Source of the DNA: Chaenocephalus aceratus
Taxonomy: Eukaryota > Chordata > Actinopteri > Perciformes > Channichthyidae
Direction: 5' to 3'
Assembly: GCA_023974075.1 (NCBI GenBank)
Contig: CM043788.1
Location: 26,037,480-26,101,479 of the forward strand
Length of the DNA stretch: 64,000 nt
The notes beneath the pieces were generated by a model. That model saw nothing but the letters and a program-made list of their open reading frames with translations. It had not been told where the DNA came from and made no database searches. Positions 50,559 through 63,060 of the stretch are shown piece after piece (the first letter of the stretch is position 1; each line of letters starts with the position of its first letter). The translations under genes were made by a program, and so were the position numbers.

Positions 50559-51825
50559 GTTTCAGGCAGGGGGGGAGTGTGTGGGAGAGAAACTCCCTCT
50601 GGAGGTAACGTTTAAGCCTTTACAAACCATACATACATACATTCTTACTCTTGTTTGTGAATGATTTAAAAAAGATAACCAATTTATTTTTCAACCACGT
50701 GCAGGCACATTGAACCAGCGTTCACTCACACATTTTATGACGTGTTTATGACACCAGCTGGCAATATAAATCGTTTTTATATTTTAATAAACTTAATTGG
50801 CTTTCTGAACACTTTGACATCAGAAAGGTGTGTGCGAGTGGAGAGGTTTTCCTAAACACGTCACCATCTGACAATCAGTTTTGATTTTGAAGTCAGCTCG
50901 ATTCAATTTTAGCTACGGAGTGAGCTTTCTTTGTCCCCACAAATTCAGGCAAATATTTGCTTGATTGCCACATTTCTGAACAGTAGGCCATCAGTATAGT
51001 CCATGATTTGGCACCTTGACCTCACTGAGTGTGACAATTAAATAACCCTAGCCCACAGCTGGTACTGTACCATCTGACAGCACCCTGCTGGTATAAAGAC
51101 CAGCCAAAAGCAAAACCGCAGCTGCAGTAGCATGCATATTAAATAGAAAAAAGGCAAAGGCTGTATGCCAAAATGTTTTAATATAATAAAAATAATGAAG
51201 TTGAGATTCATAAAATCAGCTACAACTACTTAACAGAGATACACCCCTTTTTTTATCTCGAGTGGATAAAGAGTTCAGGCAGCAGCTTTCAGCTTTCAAA
51301 AAAGGTTTGTAAGCACAGCTGTAAGTAAAACATCTGCCTCCACATCCTCACCACGTCAGTTACTTTAAACGTCTGATATTTGTAAGCCCCCAGGCCTCCA
51401 ACTGCTCTTTTATGTGCCTGCCAACACGTCCAACGTGGCCCACTGCCCTGTTTTCTAAAAAGACAATATTTGTCTGCGATGTCGTCAGCAGAGAGACGGT
51501 CAGGAGGGTGAGATCATCAGGATGATGGGGTTTCAGTCCAAGTCCATCTCTCTCTGACTGCTGAAGCCGAGTGTAAAAACTGCTGCTGTAAATGAACTGT
51601 TTATGGTGCAGTTTTAGGAACAAAAAGACGTATATAAAACCATAGGAATGCATGAATTACTTGAATATGATTTGATATGAGACTAAAGCAGCATTAGAGT
51701 TTTATACGTGTGCATAATTGTGTGTGTTTGTGAACAGTTGAATTATCCAATTCTCACTTTCTCACCTTCTCGTAGAGCTTCCTTGTTCAGAGGTCTTTAA
51801 AACACACACACAACTCACACACACG

Positions 51826-51827
<2 letters not shown>
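50559..51827. other. Non-coding stretch
   Basis: No coding or mobile feature recognised before the CA tract. Confidence 0.4.
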
Positions 51828-51885
<58 letters not shown>

Positions 51886-51916
51886 ACACACACACACACA
51901 CAACACCACACACACA
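51828..51916. repeat. Interrupted (CA)n microsatellite
   Basis: About 57 bp of perfect CA, then three more CA blocks broken by CACCACA and CAACACCACA interruptions. Confidence 0.95.
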
Positions 51917-52092
51917 TTAAAACATGCACTGCAAAAACTCCTTTTACACGCTTTCATACATCTGATGCAATTACTACGACCCCACCCCCCGTGCTTCTCT
52001 CACACTCACACACACATACTGCACATTCACTCACACACAGTTCATGTCTTTTTTTAAAGCTTCGAAGTCCATGTGCTCCAGCAGACAAACAG

Positions 52093-52230
<138 letters not shown>

Positions 52231-52602
52231 GTATCTCTTAAGAAGAGAGAGAGTTCAACGCTCAACTCCTCAATGTGGATTTGAAAGCAACAGCTTTGGC
52301 TCTGTGCGTTGAGCTGTCCAAACCGCATGAAACAGGGAAAGGAAATGACTCGTTAAAGCCCACTCTGCTTTGATCCCCCTTCCTTCTTTTCACACTCGAC
52401 TTGTTTCTGGACTGAGGCATGCTGCTGAAACACACCGAGGACGGCTTTCCTCCGTCTGTCTGCGCCTCAATGGAAACCTGGTGTGGTGTGGAGTTAGAGG
52501 AGAGAGCGCACAAGAGCCGAGGAGTAGAGGAGCGCCCAGAGGAGGGAGAGGAGGAGGATTAGAGGAGAACAAAGCAGAAGGGAGACTCTAACAGGCAGGA
52601 AC
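52231..52602 (+). promoter_or_regulatory. Candidate promoter and 5' UTR of exon 1c
   Basis: G/A-rich sequence between the GA tract and the exon 1c ATG, ending GGAGAGGAGGAGGATTAGAG-like text and a purine-rich leader. Several short upstream frames. Assigned by position; no core promoter element was identified. Confidence 0.35.
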
Positions 52603-52736
52603 ATGAGTCTGCCGACTAACTGTGTGTATCTGGCCCCCTCGGTCCAGGATCGCTACTTCAAAGTGAGGAATGGGAACATCTGCGGATCTCCGTGCGCTGT
52701 CAACCGGCCCATCGACATTGTGCAGAAACGCAGGCG
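52603..52736 (+). CDS. Probable third alternative first exon (exon 1c) of the pde4-like gene
   Basis: 44 codons plus two bases: MSLPTNCVYLAPSVQDRYFK, then VRNGNICGSPCAVNRPIDIV and QKRR with a split arginine codon before the donor CG/GTAGGC. The in-frame stop TAG directly follows as part of the donor. Phase 2 is the same as exons 1a and 1b, and an arginine directly before FDVDNG is seen in human PDE4D4. A at -3 fits a start. I do not recognise the rest of the N-terminus, so the assignment rests on phase, spacing and context. It could instead be an exon of a different gene or a chance frame. Confidence 0.55.
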
Positions 52737-55700
52737 GTAGGCCAGATGTGGTTTTTAATCCAGATGTTGTAGTTGCACAACTCTACACACACTGCTTTCT
52801 AATCTTTTTTCAAACAAGGCTTCGCAATTTTCCAGCTGACAAACACTTCCATTTGTTATGAGAAAGTCACTTTAACTTTAATATTAAGGTTTCTTATTTC
52901 TTGTTTGCTTATTTTTTTATAAATGTCCTTTTATGAATTTGAGGTGCTCATGATGTACCGACCCCCTCCACAATATCTGTAGTACTCAACACAGCTTATT
53001 ATTACTATATTGTTGGCTAATCAATTATACGTCATATTTATGAGTAGTGTTTTTTATACAGCTTCTAAAGGTTTTTGATTGCGTTGGTTGTTATTTTACA
53101 ATTATCTTACCAATTCAAAAACACATTTTAAAAGTATTACCGTTCCTACATACAGTATGTCACTGTCTTTTTTGTATGGTTTTTCTATTTTTTAAAGCAT
53201 ATGCTGTCATACTAATAACACTATTACTTATATTTAGTATAGCACCTTTCACAGAAATACAATTCACAAAGTGCTTCACAAGAAAGAACAAAAGTAAAAA
53301 TGAAGACCACAGAAGCATGAATACAATAACAACCTGAGGCAGAAATGTAAGGTTAACATAAAAACATAACATGTAGTTTACCGAGCACTCATGCCCTATT
53401 CAACGACACGATACACAAACATATTTATTCTTATGAGTGTACCTGAAGTGGGCGGCTGCCTTAAGTGTCACAAAAGGAAATGTGACTAATTTTGCAGCCG
53501 GCCTTTCATAAAGTCATGATGACATGAGCCTGGGCGGGGAGGGGGATCAAAGTGTCTTTATAATGCCAACTTACCAATAAAAAACCTTCAAAGGGAGAAT
53601 GCTAATGAATGCCAAGTTGCACATATTTATAGGCCTGATGGATCGACCACATGTATGTAATAACAGCGGAGAGAAGTAGAGTGCACTTTATAATCATCCC
53701 AATCCTTTAAATCCTTAGTTTCCATGAATTCCCTCAGGAAACACGATGCGTTCTTCGTCACCTCGTAGGGTTAGAGGTCGTACAGTTAGTTTTGGCAGAC
53801 AGGGTCTGTGTCAGTGCAGATACTTAGCTTCTGTTTTTAGAGTTATGATGGTGTTGGAGGCATCGGTCAGCTCCTCTCTACTTACTGTCTGATATAGTTA
53901 TCTCTTCTAAGCTCAGTTATCTCATAGTGCCATATTCGGTTTTGTCTTTTCACTTCAGCTGTGATGATGGGACTGACGTCAGACTCTGACTACTCATCAT
54001 GTTTTACCTCCCAGCACGGATGTCAACCCATAATGTCAAATACACGTTGACTCATGCAGTCAGAAGGGGAGCCAACAGCTCATCAATCTCACTTAATATA
54101 AGAATGATAATGTTCATCTAATCCAAAGTTTCTCAGCGCTGTGAAATCAAAGCAACAGCCTCAATGTGAGTGCTATGGTATCTTCAAAACATCTACAACA
54201 TAAATACAATATATTTACACATAATATAAACATAAAGAAATACGTTTTTCAAATGACAAGACACCTGTCATTTAGTTTGATGCTGTTTCTTTGCTTTAGA
54301 TGGATTGCCCTTGTTCAAATCAGCGGGGAACTTACGAATAAAATTACATTTTTGACTCCATTAATAGCTCTTCTATTTTGTGTTTGAAGTCTTGGATTCG
54401 TTTAGTACAAAACATGAGAGCTCTGATGTGATATTTCTTGAACATGCTAGCAGACAGGATGTAGTTGCTGAGGTCAGAGGCGTTTTACTCCTTGCGTGTT
54501 GGTGACAGTCAGGATGAAATGCCTCGTGTATGTGAAGCCTTGTGCTCTGCTACTTGTGAAGCGACATCAAACACACAGTTCCAGTGAATCAGGGTGTCAC
54601 CAGCTTGTGTTCAAATATTTAAGGGACTGTTTGATTTTCTAGCAGGTTCTGCTTGTGGACAGCAATGCCTTGACATGTAGTTGCAAGAGGTCGATTCATT
54701 TGTAATTTCAGGGTCAAGTTTATGTAATTTCTTATATTAAAGCTGTTGATCGCAGATATTTCGTGGTGATATTTAATATCTTCATATGTTGTCACAATTG
54801 TTTCTGTTGTTAAATCGAGGATTCGAGCAAGTTCTGCAAAGTCTTTCTTTCCCCACGAGGTTTATTGTTTTGTTGTCAAGAAGAAAAGGAATCCGAGACA
54901 GTATGAAATACACAGGATTATCATAAAATAAAGCTACTCCTTTAGTAAAAGGAAGGCTCAGGGAACAGCTTTGATTGTGCGTTGGAGGCCTGTGTTTTGG
55001 CCGCTGTGAAATGTGTGCCTGCAGCTCTTAGTTTATTTGTGTAAAATTAAACCAGTGACAAATATGCAGAAAAATCTCCAATTTTCTTAAGTTAGGCATA
55101 ACTTAACTATACAGAGCTGTTTACGGCAGCTGCTTTTCAAAAACACCTGATCAGTACTCTGAACAGAAACAATGTTGATGTAATGCAGCTGCAGGAAGAG
55201 AAAAAGCACTATATTGAAGCAGCAAATATTTAAGCATTACAATAAATGTTTAAAACTGTAGCTGACGACTGCTGTCAACTCATTGCTTTTTTATTAGATA
55301 TGCATGGAAGCTGTTGTCAAAATAACATTCTCACAGCCTCAAACCACAAAACCATCTACATCCTGCCGATGAAATTAGTGATTTGGGAATTTTTAAGTAA
55401 GAATAACTCTCCAGAACTAAAGACTCTCTACGTAAACTTTACAACAAATAAAACTATGGGATACATTCATAAATGCACAATTAATATACCATCATATGAG
55501 CAATTAGATGAATAAAAAAATATTAAGAAGATGTTCAATTCTTCTGCGGCTGTGATCAGACAGACATATCCATCTTAGAAACCTTCAGACCAGTGACTGG
55601 AAGATATTCAATATTTAATGTAGCTATATTGATAAGTCGACTAATTGATTAAGCGTTAAACGAAGAATATTATTTAAATATGTTGATAATCAATAAATGA

Positions 55701-57271
55701 TTAAAACCAATATTTTATGCAGAAATCTTTTTTTTTTTTTTATTATCTCTCAAAAATGTAGATTTCCTTATTTTTTCTGTTTCATCGATATTGAACTCAA
55801 TATCTTTTCGGGTTTTGATCTGATGAAATAGACGTATAAATACATAATTATTTGTGACTGCATTTTTTTTTTTACTCAGTAATCATTAGCTGCAGCCTGA
55901 ATAATGAAATCGGCCAACATTTGAGTCAAGTTTCAGTCAAACTCGTGAAGTCTCCATGCAGGTACTATCTGACTCTGTGCTGTCTGCATTCAGCCTGTCC
56001 CTCCAGAAGTGACCTCTGACCTTTGGTGGTGTCACAGCAGGTTGTCGTGCCCTGGGGGCCTCAGCCCATGTCAACCCACGCGATGTGACGCACAGCTCAC
56101 TCTGCAGGAGGTCAAAGGTCAGCGCGAGCTGCCAGCATGATGCTACATAATGTAAACGAAGAGTCACGTTACCTCTGGCTCACGGAGAGTACGAGTCATG
56201 TACAGTATGAGGAGCAGCTGACAGTATCAGTGGCCTCATTATGCGCCTGCAGCTGGTCAGGCTCACCTGTACTGACGGGGCTGATGGATTCCCCCTCTCC
56301 CAACACCATCTGTTTATTCCTGTACTTGTCACAGGAATCTATTGCCTCGTGTATCCCATAAATGGATCTGATTACCACCCTGACGCTGCACAACTCCACT
56401 GATACAGCAGAGTAACCAATCTCCAGAGCATTATATATTCTTATTTAAAAAGTGTTTCTGAAATAAATTAGGTTAGGCTTTATCCTCAGATTTAAGTTTT
56501 TCCTCTCAGCTCTTGGATGTTGCGTGTAAATAAGACGCTGACTAATAGAGTTCAAACCGGAGAGACATCGTGATGTAAGGAATACATATTTATTGTTTAC
56601 ACGTCATATGAATGAAATGATTACCATGATAATACAAAAGGAGAATGGAATGGTGTTTGGCGATTAGGCCCCGGTTTGCAGGATAATCATTCAGGAGGGA
56701 AAGAACCGCTCCGATGAAATCCCCGGGGTCTAGACACTGGTGGTGGTGATAAGTAGGTGGGACCGGTCTGAAGAAGGAAGTTTAGCTTTGTCCTGGAGGA
56801 GACGGGAGGTGAGAGGGGTGGAGGCGGGTTGCGTGTAGTCACCTGAAATGACAACTGACAGGAAGGAAGAGCAGGTATTTAAGGAATTTAGCCTGTGCAG
56901 CTATTGGCTGCTGAGGGGTGACGCCCTCGTATTTAATGAGGGGGGAAGGGAGCAATAGAGTGACGTGTAAGTGACTCGTGTTAGGTCTTCCTTATTGAAC
57001 TTGCGCTAAAGCTTTCATTATGTAATACTGTAGATGCAATATTTGCTTCATTTAACGCCAAGAGGTGGAGAAGTGGAAAAGCCTGAAGAAGTCAAGACTC
57101 CTTGTTTATTTGTAGTTCAATTAGATTTTAAAATGGATTGATTTCACTTTATTATTAGAATTTTTATATTTATTTACATAATGTGTCCTTCGTCCCAAGA
57201 GATACAATGTTTCGTATGAAAACAAAGTACAGCATTTTTAAACAAACTATCAAACCCTAATACAAACATGT
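52737..57271. other. Presumed pde4 intron, no exon recognised
   Basis: I looked for the first shared PDE4 exon (encoding FDVENG/FDVDNG, then SPLDP) and did not see it. A palindromic CRE lies at 53974. The block 56690-56960 is GC-richer than its surroundings (CCCCGGGGTCTAGACAC, TCCTGGAGGAGACGGGAGG) and may be an unidentified repeat. Confidence 0.4.
53974..53981. promoter_or_regulatory. Palindromic CRE (TGACGTCA)
   Basis: A perfect CREB/ATF consensus 1.2 kb downstream of exon 1c, outside any recognised transposon. PDE4 short forms are known to be induced by cAMP from intronic promoters; a role here is inference. Confidence 0.4.
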
Positions 57272-57279
57272 ATCAGACA

Positions 57280-57728
57280 CAGTGGCGAGCCCCTTTAAAA
57301 AAAAAAGAAGAGATATTACGTCACAGCGTATACTTCAGCGGAATATCAGAACAACGATCCGGGGTGCAAAACGCATCAATGACAGCGACCCTCTACCACA
57401 CAAAACTTCACCATTTATATAAACACCTATCATGACAGGGCACCCACAGCCAAGTAACAATTACAAATGAATTAAGTCGGCACGGTGGCCCACATTGAAA
57501 ATGACTTAGGCCTAGCTGTAATTCCCTCGAAGCACAGGCAGACACAAGTGGCTTTCTCATAACGGGTTTATTCCTCCGAATCCACCGTGAAAACTACACA
57601 AACAAACAGTATAAATGACAAACATAGTTTCGTGTTAGACACACAATAACATGCACAGCATGTGAGATAACTAGCAAGGTAATACACATAAATATGGTAA
57701 CCTAGAGGGCCCTGACGGCTCACCACTG
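57280..57728. mobile_element. hAT MITE with perfect 8-bp duplication
   Basis: Left end CAGTGGCGAGCCC and right end ACGGCTCACCACTG (one or two mismatches between the repeats), flanked by ATCAGACA at 57272-57279 and 57729-57736. It is the same family as the element at 61853-62463. No coding content. Confidence 0.85.
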
Positions 57729-57821
57729 ATCAGACATTATGAAAGTAAATGCAGGGCAACCAGTTTGATATCTCCCTTTTACATCAAGTGTTTGACCAAC
57801 TTGAACCCAAACTCTAATTTA

Positions 57822-58967
57822 GGCTGCGGCCACACGAGGACGAAAACGGCTAAACGCATAGGATTAACGTAAACGCAATCGCAAACAAGCTTCCGTCCAC
57901 ACGCAATAGTTATCCGGATAGTGTCTGCCCACACGAGACCGCTCCGTTTAGCTCCAACCGCTGGAGAAGCTGCAGTACATATGCAGGAGCCTGTACGTGG
58001 CGCTGTAACTTCCTCCACAAAAGCAGCGAAGAAGCATGGTTGTCATGGTTGCCCTTCTGTTTATTCTCCGCGGTGGGGGCCGAGGGAACCGGGCAGAGTT
58101 TTTCGCCAGTCAACGTGTATTAAAGTTTAAATCTTCCCGACAAAATTATAAAAGTGCCGGTCAAAGGTCTTCTTTGTTATTTATTGAGCTTTAAAACAAA
58201 TGAATAACGACTCTATTATTATAATAATAAAATACACGGAGCCTCTCTTTTTCCTCCTTCTCTTCGGACAGCGTCAGTGTCTGTCTCATGCAGCAGCTGA
58301 TCCAGTAATGAGTGACCAGGCCGACAGTAAAAAATAAACATATTTATAACTAGTTTAGGTAGTTTGAGAGGTAATTAAAATAGCTAAGGGTGATGATCTG
58401 ACTTTAAGTGTGTGTTTTGCTGCAGCGGGAGGAGCTGCAGGTGAGCAGAACTGCGTGTCTCCGTCCTGTCAGATTAGACTTCACTCGCGTTTCGGTCCAT
58501 ATCGAGAGAAAGATAAATAATCTGAATTCAGGGTGCAGTTTACTTTGACGTGGGGGTGAGCAGCAGAGGTGGGGAGAGGCGGGGCTATTGCCTCATCATT
58601 ATTGCTGTAGATGTTGCACAAACAACTGTAGCATGGTCAATAGCGTCCGGAGCACGATAGCAACTCTGCGATCCGCCATTGTTGTTGTTGTTGGTGGCGA
58701 AACACTTCAGCAATGGCGCGGGGTGAGCGGGAGAGGCGGGGCTATTGCGCAATCACTATCAGTGATCTGAAAATGTTCGGATAGGGCGTACACACGGAGC
58801 CGTTTGACCCCCAGAGAGTTGCGTATGCCTTTCTATCCACCTTGGGACCCGTTATCGTTTCCTCAGTCGTTTAGTGCCGTATTCGGTCGTCCTCGTGTGG
58901 CCGAACGGTCTATATGACACTAAACAGTAACGCAAACGACCGTTTTCGTCCTCGTGTGGCCGCAGCC
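57822..58967. mobile_element. TTA-flanked TIR element, PIF/Harbinger-like
   Basis: GGCTGCGGCCACACGAGGAC at the left and its exact complement at the right (GTCCTCGTGTGGCCGCAGCC) form inverted repeats that extend to CGAAAACGG. TTA flanks both sides (57819-57821 and 58968-58970), the usual Harbinger duplication. Further mirrored segments occur inside (GTAAACGCAA and its complement-like AACGCAAACGACC). The middle holds a degenerate hAT fragment. Confidence 0.7.
58135..58530. mobile_element. Degenerate relative of the 29.2-30.0 kb hAT MITE, nested
   Basis: Shared landmarks in the same order: GCCGGTCAAA (58157 and about 29211), CCTCTCTTTTTCCTC-like text, CTCATGCAGC, and CTTCACTCGCGTTT followed by GTCCATATCGA (58480 and about 29746). 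The TC tract of the other copy is absent. Ends were not recognised, so boundaries are approximate. Confidence 0.55.
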
Positions 58968-59442
58968 TTAGTTGCTCAAGTTGTATCTCTTTGGTTGAGT
59001 AGGGTGGCAGTCACGATTCGTAGGGTGTTTTGTTTTCTAGAGCAGTTTATAGTCAGTAATTGATTGCTTTTGTGTCTGAATTTAACTTTGTAGAACACCT
59101 GCCAGAGATGGGACATTTCTTAGCCTCCCTGCCAACTTTGTTTTATGTTATGAAAAAGTCTTTGTTTGCTCCGCCTAAATCAAAAGGAACTTCATTAATA
59201 TATGAATGGCAGACCGTAACCTGTCTCTGTTAGAGTTGTCTGGCGCCAGATGTAAATGGCCTCCTTGATCTTCCACTGAATCCGGGTCGATGACTTTCAC
59301 CTCCTCCCAGTCGATGCTGTAACTGGTTCTGGTCTGATGTTCACATACAGCTGTTGTTGGCCATTTATGTTTCGTTCTCTCTCTTGTCTGGGATCCTCGC
59401 CATTTCACAGATGTGCTGAAGTGTTCCCCACAGATGTCATAA

Positions 59443-59450
59443 TGACGTCA
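59443..59450. promoter_or_regulatory. Palindromic CRE (TGACGTCA)
   Basis: A perfect 8-bp match in taaTGACGTCAtac, 471 bp before another perfect copy. Not inside a recognised transposon. Confidence 0.4.
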
Positions 59451-59913
59451 TACATAAACCTTTCTAGAGAGATCAACCCACATTTCAAATATTTAAAAGA
59501 TTATACATCACTCTTTTGTACAGTTTATACAGGCACGTATTTTAGTGTTAAATCATCTTTGACCCCTGATGAGGACTGACAGTAAAAATGGCTGGCGGCT
59601 CTTCATTGGACTTGAGCCCGAATCATTCACGCAATTTCACGGCTGACTCCTCGACCCGCAGGACGCCTCTGCTTCGAGTCTCTGGAGTCACTCCTCTGCG
59701 TTTCTACAACAAACATGCCTAAACAGAAATCCCTCTGCGTCCATAAACTCAGACAGCTGGTTTCCGGCTTGTATCTTTTTAGCGTTTTTCATAGCATCTT
59801 TTGTGTTGGAGTCTTGTATTTGGTGGAAAAACAGAGTGAGCGTTGGGCCGGGAGTAATTGCAGGCCTGAGAGCTGGTCGATGGCCGATGCAGTGACAGCC
59901 ATGAAACCACAAC

Positions 59914-59921
59914 TGACGTCA
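59914..59921. promoter_or_regulatory. Palindromic CRE (TGACGTCA)
   Basis: A perfect 8-bp match in aacTGACGTCAgcg. Second of the pair near 59.4-59.9 kb. Confidence 0.4.
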
Positions 59922-61118
59922 GCGGACAACTGTGACTGTGTTGGAGTTTTGTGTGTGTGCTTGTGTAGAATAGCAGAGCCACAACAGGTGTCCGAGTGTT
60001 ATTCTGACATCTCAGGCCCTGTTATATTATTTTGTTGCAGTAGTTTTAGGTTACTCAAACAAATGAGGACTGTTCAGTGTTTTACAAGTGAACTTGATCA
60101 CCTACATAGACTTCAGGGCTCTGCCTACACAGCAGGATGCCAGGTATGGTTGGTCTAGACTTTAGACCACTTTATAATGTCAGATCACAAGAGTGCAGTA
60201 ATTTGATAAGATGGTGAGACGTGTGTGAGTCTTATATATACAGTCTATGGTGAGAGCGCGTCAAAGTTGCTGTCATTAGTTTATGTTACATGACACATGA
60301 ATATTGACTCAGGGTCATGATGAAGCTCTGGTTCCTGCACTAAGTAGACAGCTTAATAATACATATATACTTTTATAAGGACCTACAAGTTTGTAAGTAT
60401 TATTGCTATGACTGTTTATACCGATTACTGATCAGAAACCACCAGTGCTAATTTGTATGCCTCACTGTGTGGAATTAATTGGGGTTTTCTTATATAAAAT
60501 AACACAAAGCAACTTTTGATACATATTTGATTGACATTCAGAGAGAAACTAGATTGAATATGGCTCAGTGATGCGATACCTGATCCCCTTAATCAATAAT
60601 GTCAGCAATATTATTTAATTGTATATTAGATATTATACATCTATAACCATTTCCATAACTTTCCGTTAATGGAAATAATAAATAACCTTCACATGATGTC
60701 AGCACCTTAAAACATTTTAGTCTAAAAGTTAAAGAAAGACTTGGAGGAAACCCCTTTCTCCTGTCACCGTTGTCTTTATCTTCTTGTGTCCCGCTGATCA
60801 GCAATGTGATTGGCTGCTTCTGGTTTGCACTCGGCTAATTAGCGGAGGAAGTGGCACACTCCTGCCTTACTGCCGGACTCAATCACTGTAACCGAAAGGC
60901 GCCAATTAGTGCCGTTTGAACATGATTAGAGGAGCACTCGGCATGGACTGTTGCTGGGCAAAGACAGACTGTGTGTGTGTTGTGTGTGTGTGTGTGTGTT
61001 CGTTCGTGCCCTGAACCTGCCTTTCCAGTTGCCCACCTGTGTGATGTAAGGTTGTTCGATTTTCAGGTCGATGCTGGAGCCAAATCTAGATCTCTACTGC
61101 TGGGGCTATAATCGCACA

Positions 61119-61429
<311 letters not shown>

Positions 61430-61852
61430 TTCTGGCCCAGAGTGTTACCCTCCTAACCATTTTCTAATGATGTTAATGCTCATCAAACAGCGTATGGATT
61501 TCTGTCCGGTTGGATAGTCCGTGCTAATCACTGACATGGACTCCACGATCAATTCCGCTTCGGAGGAGTGAATTAACTTTAGAGCTGCCCTGCACCTCAA
61601 ACATTTAACCATTTGAACACTAGCTTAGTCACACTCATATTTAAAGTCTGTTAAAAATGCACTCTTATTTATGTACATTGTAGACCATGTAGTACGTAGA
61701 ACCACAGTTGAAACGCCAAAGACAGCAAACAGATGCCCTGCAGAACTGTTATTAAGATGTTTAGTTTTTTGGGTCTTCTCCCCTTTAATTTTGCCGTCTT
61801 TTGATAGAACAGCCTTGGATAGAAAGTGAGTCAGAGGGGCATGCATCAAAAG

Positions 61853-62463
61853 CAGTGGCGAACCGTGTCTATCACAACTGGACCTTCTGTAGACCACACA
61901 CACCCCCCGCAACAACTTCATCTTCACCTGTTGCACATTTCAACGTTAAAAACAATAAAACGGCATGAATTGCTTCGTCGCATTCATCTACAGTAGATCC
62001 TCTGTCTCGAGCCAGTTAACTAGTGGGCCGAGTACCCTGGAACCGAGGGGAACTCTGAAAGAATACGCCCATTGGCTATAAATCAATATATGATTGGTTG
62101 ATCAAACTGTCAGTCCAAACGTACGCTCTCATTCAGTGCAACGGCCAGGGCATTCTTTCAAGGATGTAGAATACCTTGGTTGAAGGATATTCTACCCAGA
62201 GACCCAGAAACAAGATCTGATTGGTTGCTTTCTTTTCTAACACAAAACCACTGAAATGCGTAGTGCATGGTCCGAGAAGGACAACAAATCAACGTAGCAC
62301 TGTAATATTGCAGATCATCAACACAGATACAATTCTCATTTATTCATTTTATATACATTTTATTACATTTTATTTATATAATTAAATCGATTTTTTGTTT
62401 GTTTTATCTGAGTGTTCCAGGGTATTCTCTGAATACCTTGAAGGCCCTGACGGTTCGCCACTG
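61853..62463. mobile_element. hAT MITE with perfect 8-bp duplication
   Basis: Ends CAGTGGCGAACCGT and ACGGTTCGCCACTG are exact inverted repeats. ATCAAAAG flanks both sides (61845-61852 and 62464-62471). It is the same family as 57280-57728 (both right ends read GGCCCTGACGG then TTCGCC or CTCACC). The duplication fits nTnnnnAn. Confidence 0.9.
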
Positions 62464-62640
62464 ATCAAAAGGTGAGAAAGTAAAATTTAAACCGAGTCTA
62501 CTGCAGTTAGGACTAAACCCTTATACAGGGGCCACCACTCTACATGGTCAGTGTCCTTGAAATATTTTTGACCAAACAACAAGGTACAGCTAGCTTTCTG
62601 TCCAGAATCTCTACTCCAAAGCCAAGGAAAAATATCCTTT

Positions 62641-63060
62641 TTCAACAATTTTTTATTTAATTTTTTTATTTAATCGTTTATTTGGCAGGGACAATGCACA
62701 GTAATGAACACTTAAAACATTAAAATGTATCAAGCGTAACAGTGCCAGATTTAGCTTTGAGATAATTTCCATCCGCAGTCCCTCACATAAAACATTTAAG
62801 AAAATTACATTTTACAAACATAGCAAAAACAAAATACATGATATGCAAAAAGTGCAAAAGAGCAAGAGCAGCATACAATCATCCAAGGATAAAACAAACT
62901 CAAAAATATATGGTAGGGTGTCAGGTTTTCATTTAATCTATCTACACTGTAGATGCATAAAGACAGAAAGTGAATGTCTGTGCTCTGGGTTTTCAGAAGG
63001 TACACATCCACAGAAGTAGACTTTAACAAGGTACTTGATCTCACAAAAAACCACCCAGTG
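62641..63060 (-). mobile_element. LINE 3' UTR and tail, minus orientation
   Basis: The complement reads GTGAGGGACTGCGGATGGAA, GCATTGTCCCTGCCAAATAA, then AAATAAAAAAT-type tail at about 62641-62665. I recognise this as the terminal text of a common fish LINE. No coding frame here. It abuts the plus-oriented RT segment at 63060 head to head. Confidence 0.65.

Larger units (their letters stand above)
58971..61118. other. Presumed intron with two palindromic CREs, no exon recognised
   Basis: The longest open frame (59715-60158, 147 codons) has no recognisable domain, and I do not call it a gene. TGACGTCA occurs at 59443 and 59914. A short (GT)n lies at about 60969-61000. Confidence 0.35.

Noticed and set aside
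55246..55515. 89-codon open frame
   Set aside because: AT-rich chance frame with no motif or neighbour support.
58540..58560. TTTGACGTGG as the start of the shared PDE4 exon (FDV)
   Set aside because: It lies inside a transposon, is not followed by an ENG/DNG-SPLDP-like frame, and has no acceptor.
59715..60158. 147-codon open frame starting MPKQKSLCVHKLRQ
   Set aside because: No recognisable domain, no splice context supporting a gene, and composition like the surrounding intron.
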